DNA of 12,386 nt. Origin: CAZTLI01 sp964614375 (GTDB taxonomy: Bacteria > Chloroflexota > Anaerolineae > Aggregatilineales > Phototrophicaceae). Shown here in pieces: positions 11,754 through 12,386 of this stretch. The stretch covers positions 1 to 12,386 of the forward strand of contig CAZTLI010000125.1 in the NCBI GenBank assembly GCA_964614375.1, in the 5' to 3' direction. The notes under the pieces are model-generated. The model had not been told where the DNA came from, ran no database searches, and was given only the letters and a program-made list of their open reading frames with translations. The position numbers and the translations under genes are program-made. Position 1 is the stretch's first letter. The number at the start of each line of letters is the position of its first letter.

Positions 11754-12386
11754 TTATTGCCTCACGACAAACTGGTGCTCTAACGCCAGTGCAATCGCGC
11801 CGATCACACCCACGTCCTCATTAATCTCAGAATAATCAATCCGCAAATGGCGCGTAGACAGCGGTGTCGAACGGTGCAGGACAGCCCGCCGAATCGCGAC
11901 GAGAAACTGCCCGCCGATTTTGCTCACCCCACCGCCAATGACGATGACGTTCGGATTGAAGAAGTTGACGAGACCCGCTAATACCTCGCCAATGATCCGT
12001 CCGCTATCTTGAATAATCTCCAACGCGGCTCGGTCACCTTGCTGCGCGGCAATCCCCACGTCCTCAGCCGTCAATTGTTGCTCATGCGCGTCCATAAGCC
12101 GTGAGAGAATGGCGCTGTTGCCCGCCTTCGCCGCTGCCATCGCTTTCGCCGCCATCGGTGGCCCCGCAGCAACCGCTTCTAAACAACCGATGTTGCCACA
12201 ATGACACACCGGCCCATTGCGGTCTGCGGTAATATGACCGATGTCGCCCGCGCAACCGCTGCTGCCGCGATAGATATGACCTTGTGCCACGATGCCACAA
12301 CCGATGCCCGTGCCCACTTTGACAAATAAGAAGTTTTCGACGCCCACGCCCGCACCCGCGCGCTGTTCGCCGAGTGCCATCACATT
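11754..12386 (-). CDS. ROK-family protein (sugar kinase or NagC/XylR-like regulator), C-terminal part
   Basis: The last 210 codons of a ROK-family protein; the N-terminus lies outside the window. Diagnostic motifs are VKVGTGIGCGIVAQGHIYRG (phosphate-binding loop), AGDIGHI, the zinc-binding CHCGNIGCLEA with the preceding His, and near the end NPNVIVIGGGVSKIG and DVGVIGAIALALE. ROK members are either hexose kinases or repressors with an added N-terminal HTH. The window begins inside the N-V-M-A-L-G-E segment, just after the expected catalytic Asp, so the HTH question cannot be settled. GDIGH in place of the more usual GEIGH occurs in some ROK regulators, a weak hint. The gene is followed within about 200 nt by the binding-protein gene, so it is likely the operon's regulator or sugar kinase. 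Confidence 0.9.
   Translation of the reverse strand, partial: NVMALGEQRAGAGVGVENFLFVKVGTGIGCGIVAQGHIYRGSSGCAGDIGHITADRNGPVCHCGNIGCLEAVAAGPPMAAKAMAAAKAGNSAILSRLMDAHEQQLTAEDVGIAAQQGDRAALEIIQDSGRIIGEVLAGLVNFFNPNVIVIGGGVSKIGGQFLVAIRRAVLHRSTPLSTRHLRIDYSEINEDVGVIGAIALALEHQFVVRQ

Noticed and set aside
1..12386. CRISPR array, insertion sequence or phage integration module
   Set aside because: No regularly spaced repeats, transposase, integrase or terminal inverted repeats were seen; the only mobile-like gene is the HNH endonuclease.

Overview
The window reads as a bacterial chromosome segment in which every convincing gene lies on the minus strand, so transcription runs from high to low coordinates. 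The taxon cannot be fixed from sequence alone. None of the four tRNA genes encodes its 3' CCA, L33 is the zinc-free type, composition is moderate in GC, and a CUT1-type sugar importer sits beside a Gfo/Idh/MocA oxidoreductase and a TIM-barrel isomerase. My best guess is Chloroflexota (Anaerolineae-like), as inference only.

Region A (about 12386 to 3558, in reading order) is a carbohydrate uptake and catabolism operon. It contains the C-terminal part of a ROK-family protein, two short candidate leader ORFs with strong Shine-Dalgarno sequences, a secreted solute-binding protein, an intercistronic hairpin, and MalF-like and MalG-like permeases. These are followed by two different MalK-like ATPases, a sugar-phosphate isomerase/epimerase-like TIM barrel, a Gfo/Idh/MocA oxidoreductase and a 61-residue two-helix membrane protein. 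It closes with a clear rho-independent terminator. From the MalF-like permease onward the gaps are only 8 to 22 nt, which suggests one transcript. The importer would bring in an unidentified sugar or polyol, which the oxidoreductase and isomerase would then rearrange.

Region B (3522 to 1) is a translation and secretion operon. Two near-consensus sigma70 promoters in tandem are followed by an AT-rich HNH endonuclease gene, then tRNA-Thr(UGU), tRNA-Tyr(GUA), tRNA-Thr(GGU), rpmG, tRNA-Trp(CCA), secE, nusG, rplK and the start of rplA. This is the classic bacterial order, except that tuf is absent from its usual slot and the HNH gene sits between the promoters and the first tRNA.

Two observations stand out. 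First, the two ATPases carry complementary defects: an H-loop His-to-Asn change in one and a broken LSGGQ signature in the other. In a heterodimer both would fall in the same composite ATP site, giving one canonical and one degenerate site, as known in asymmetric ABC exporters but unusual for a sugar importer. Second, the HNH gene looks like an insertion into the leader of an essential operon, bracketed by a 7-bp direct repeat whose removal would rejoin promoter P2 to the tRNA cluster.
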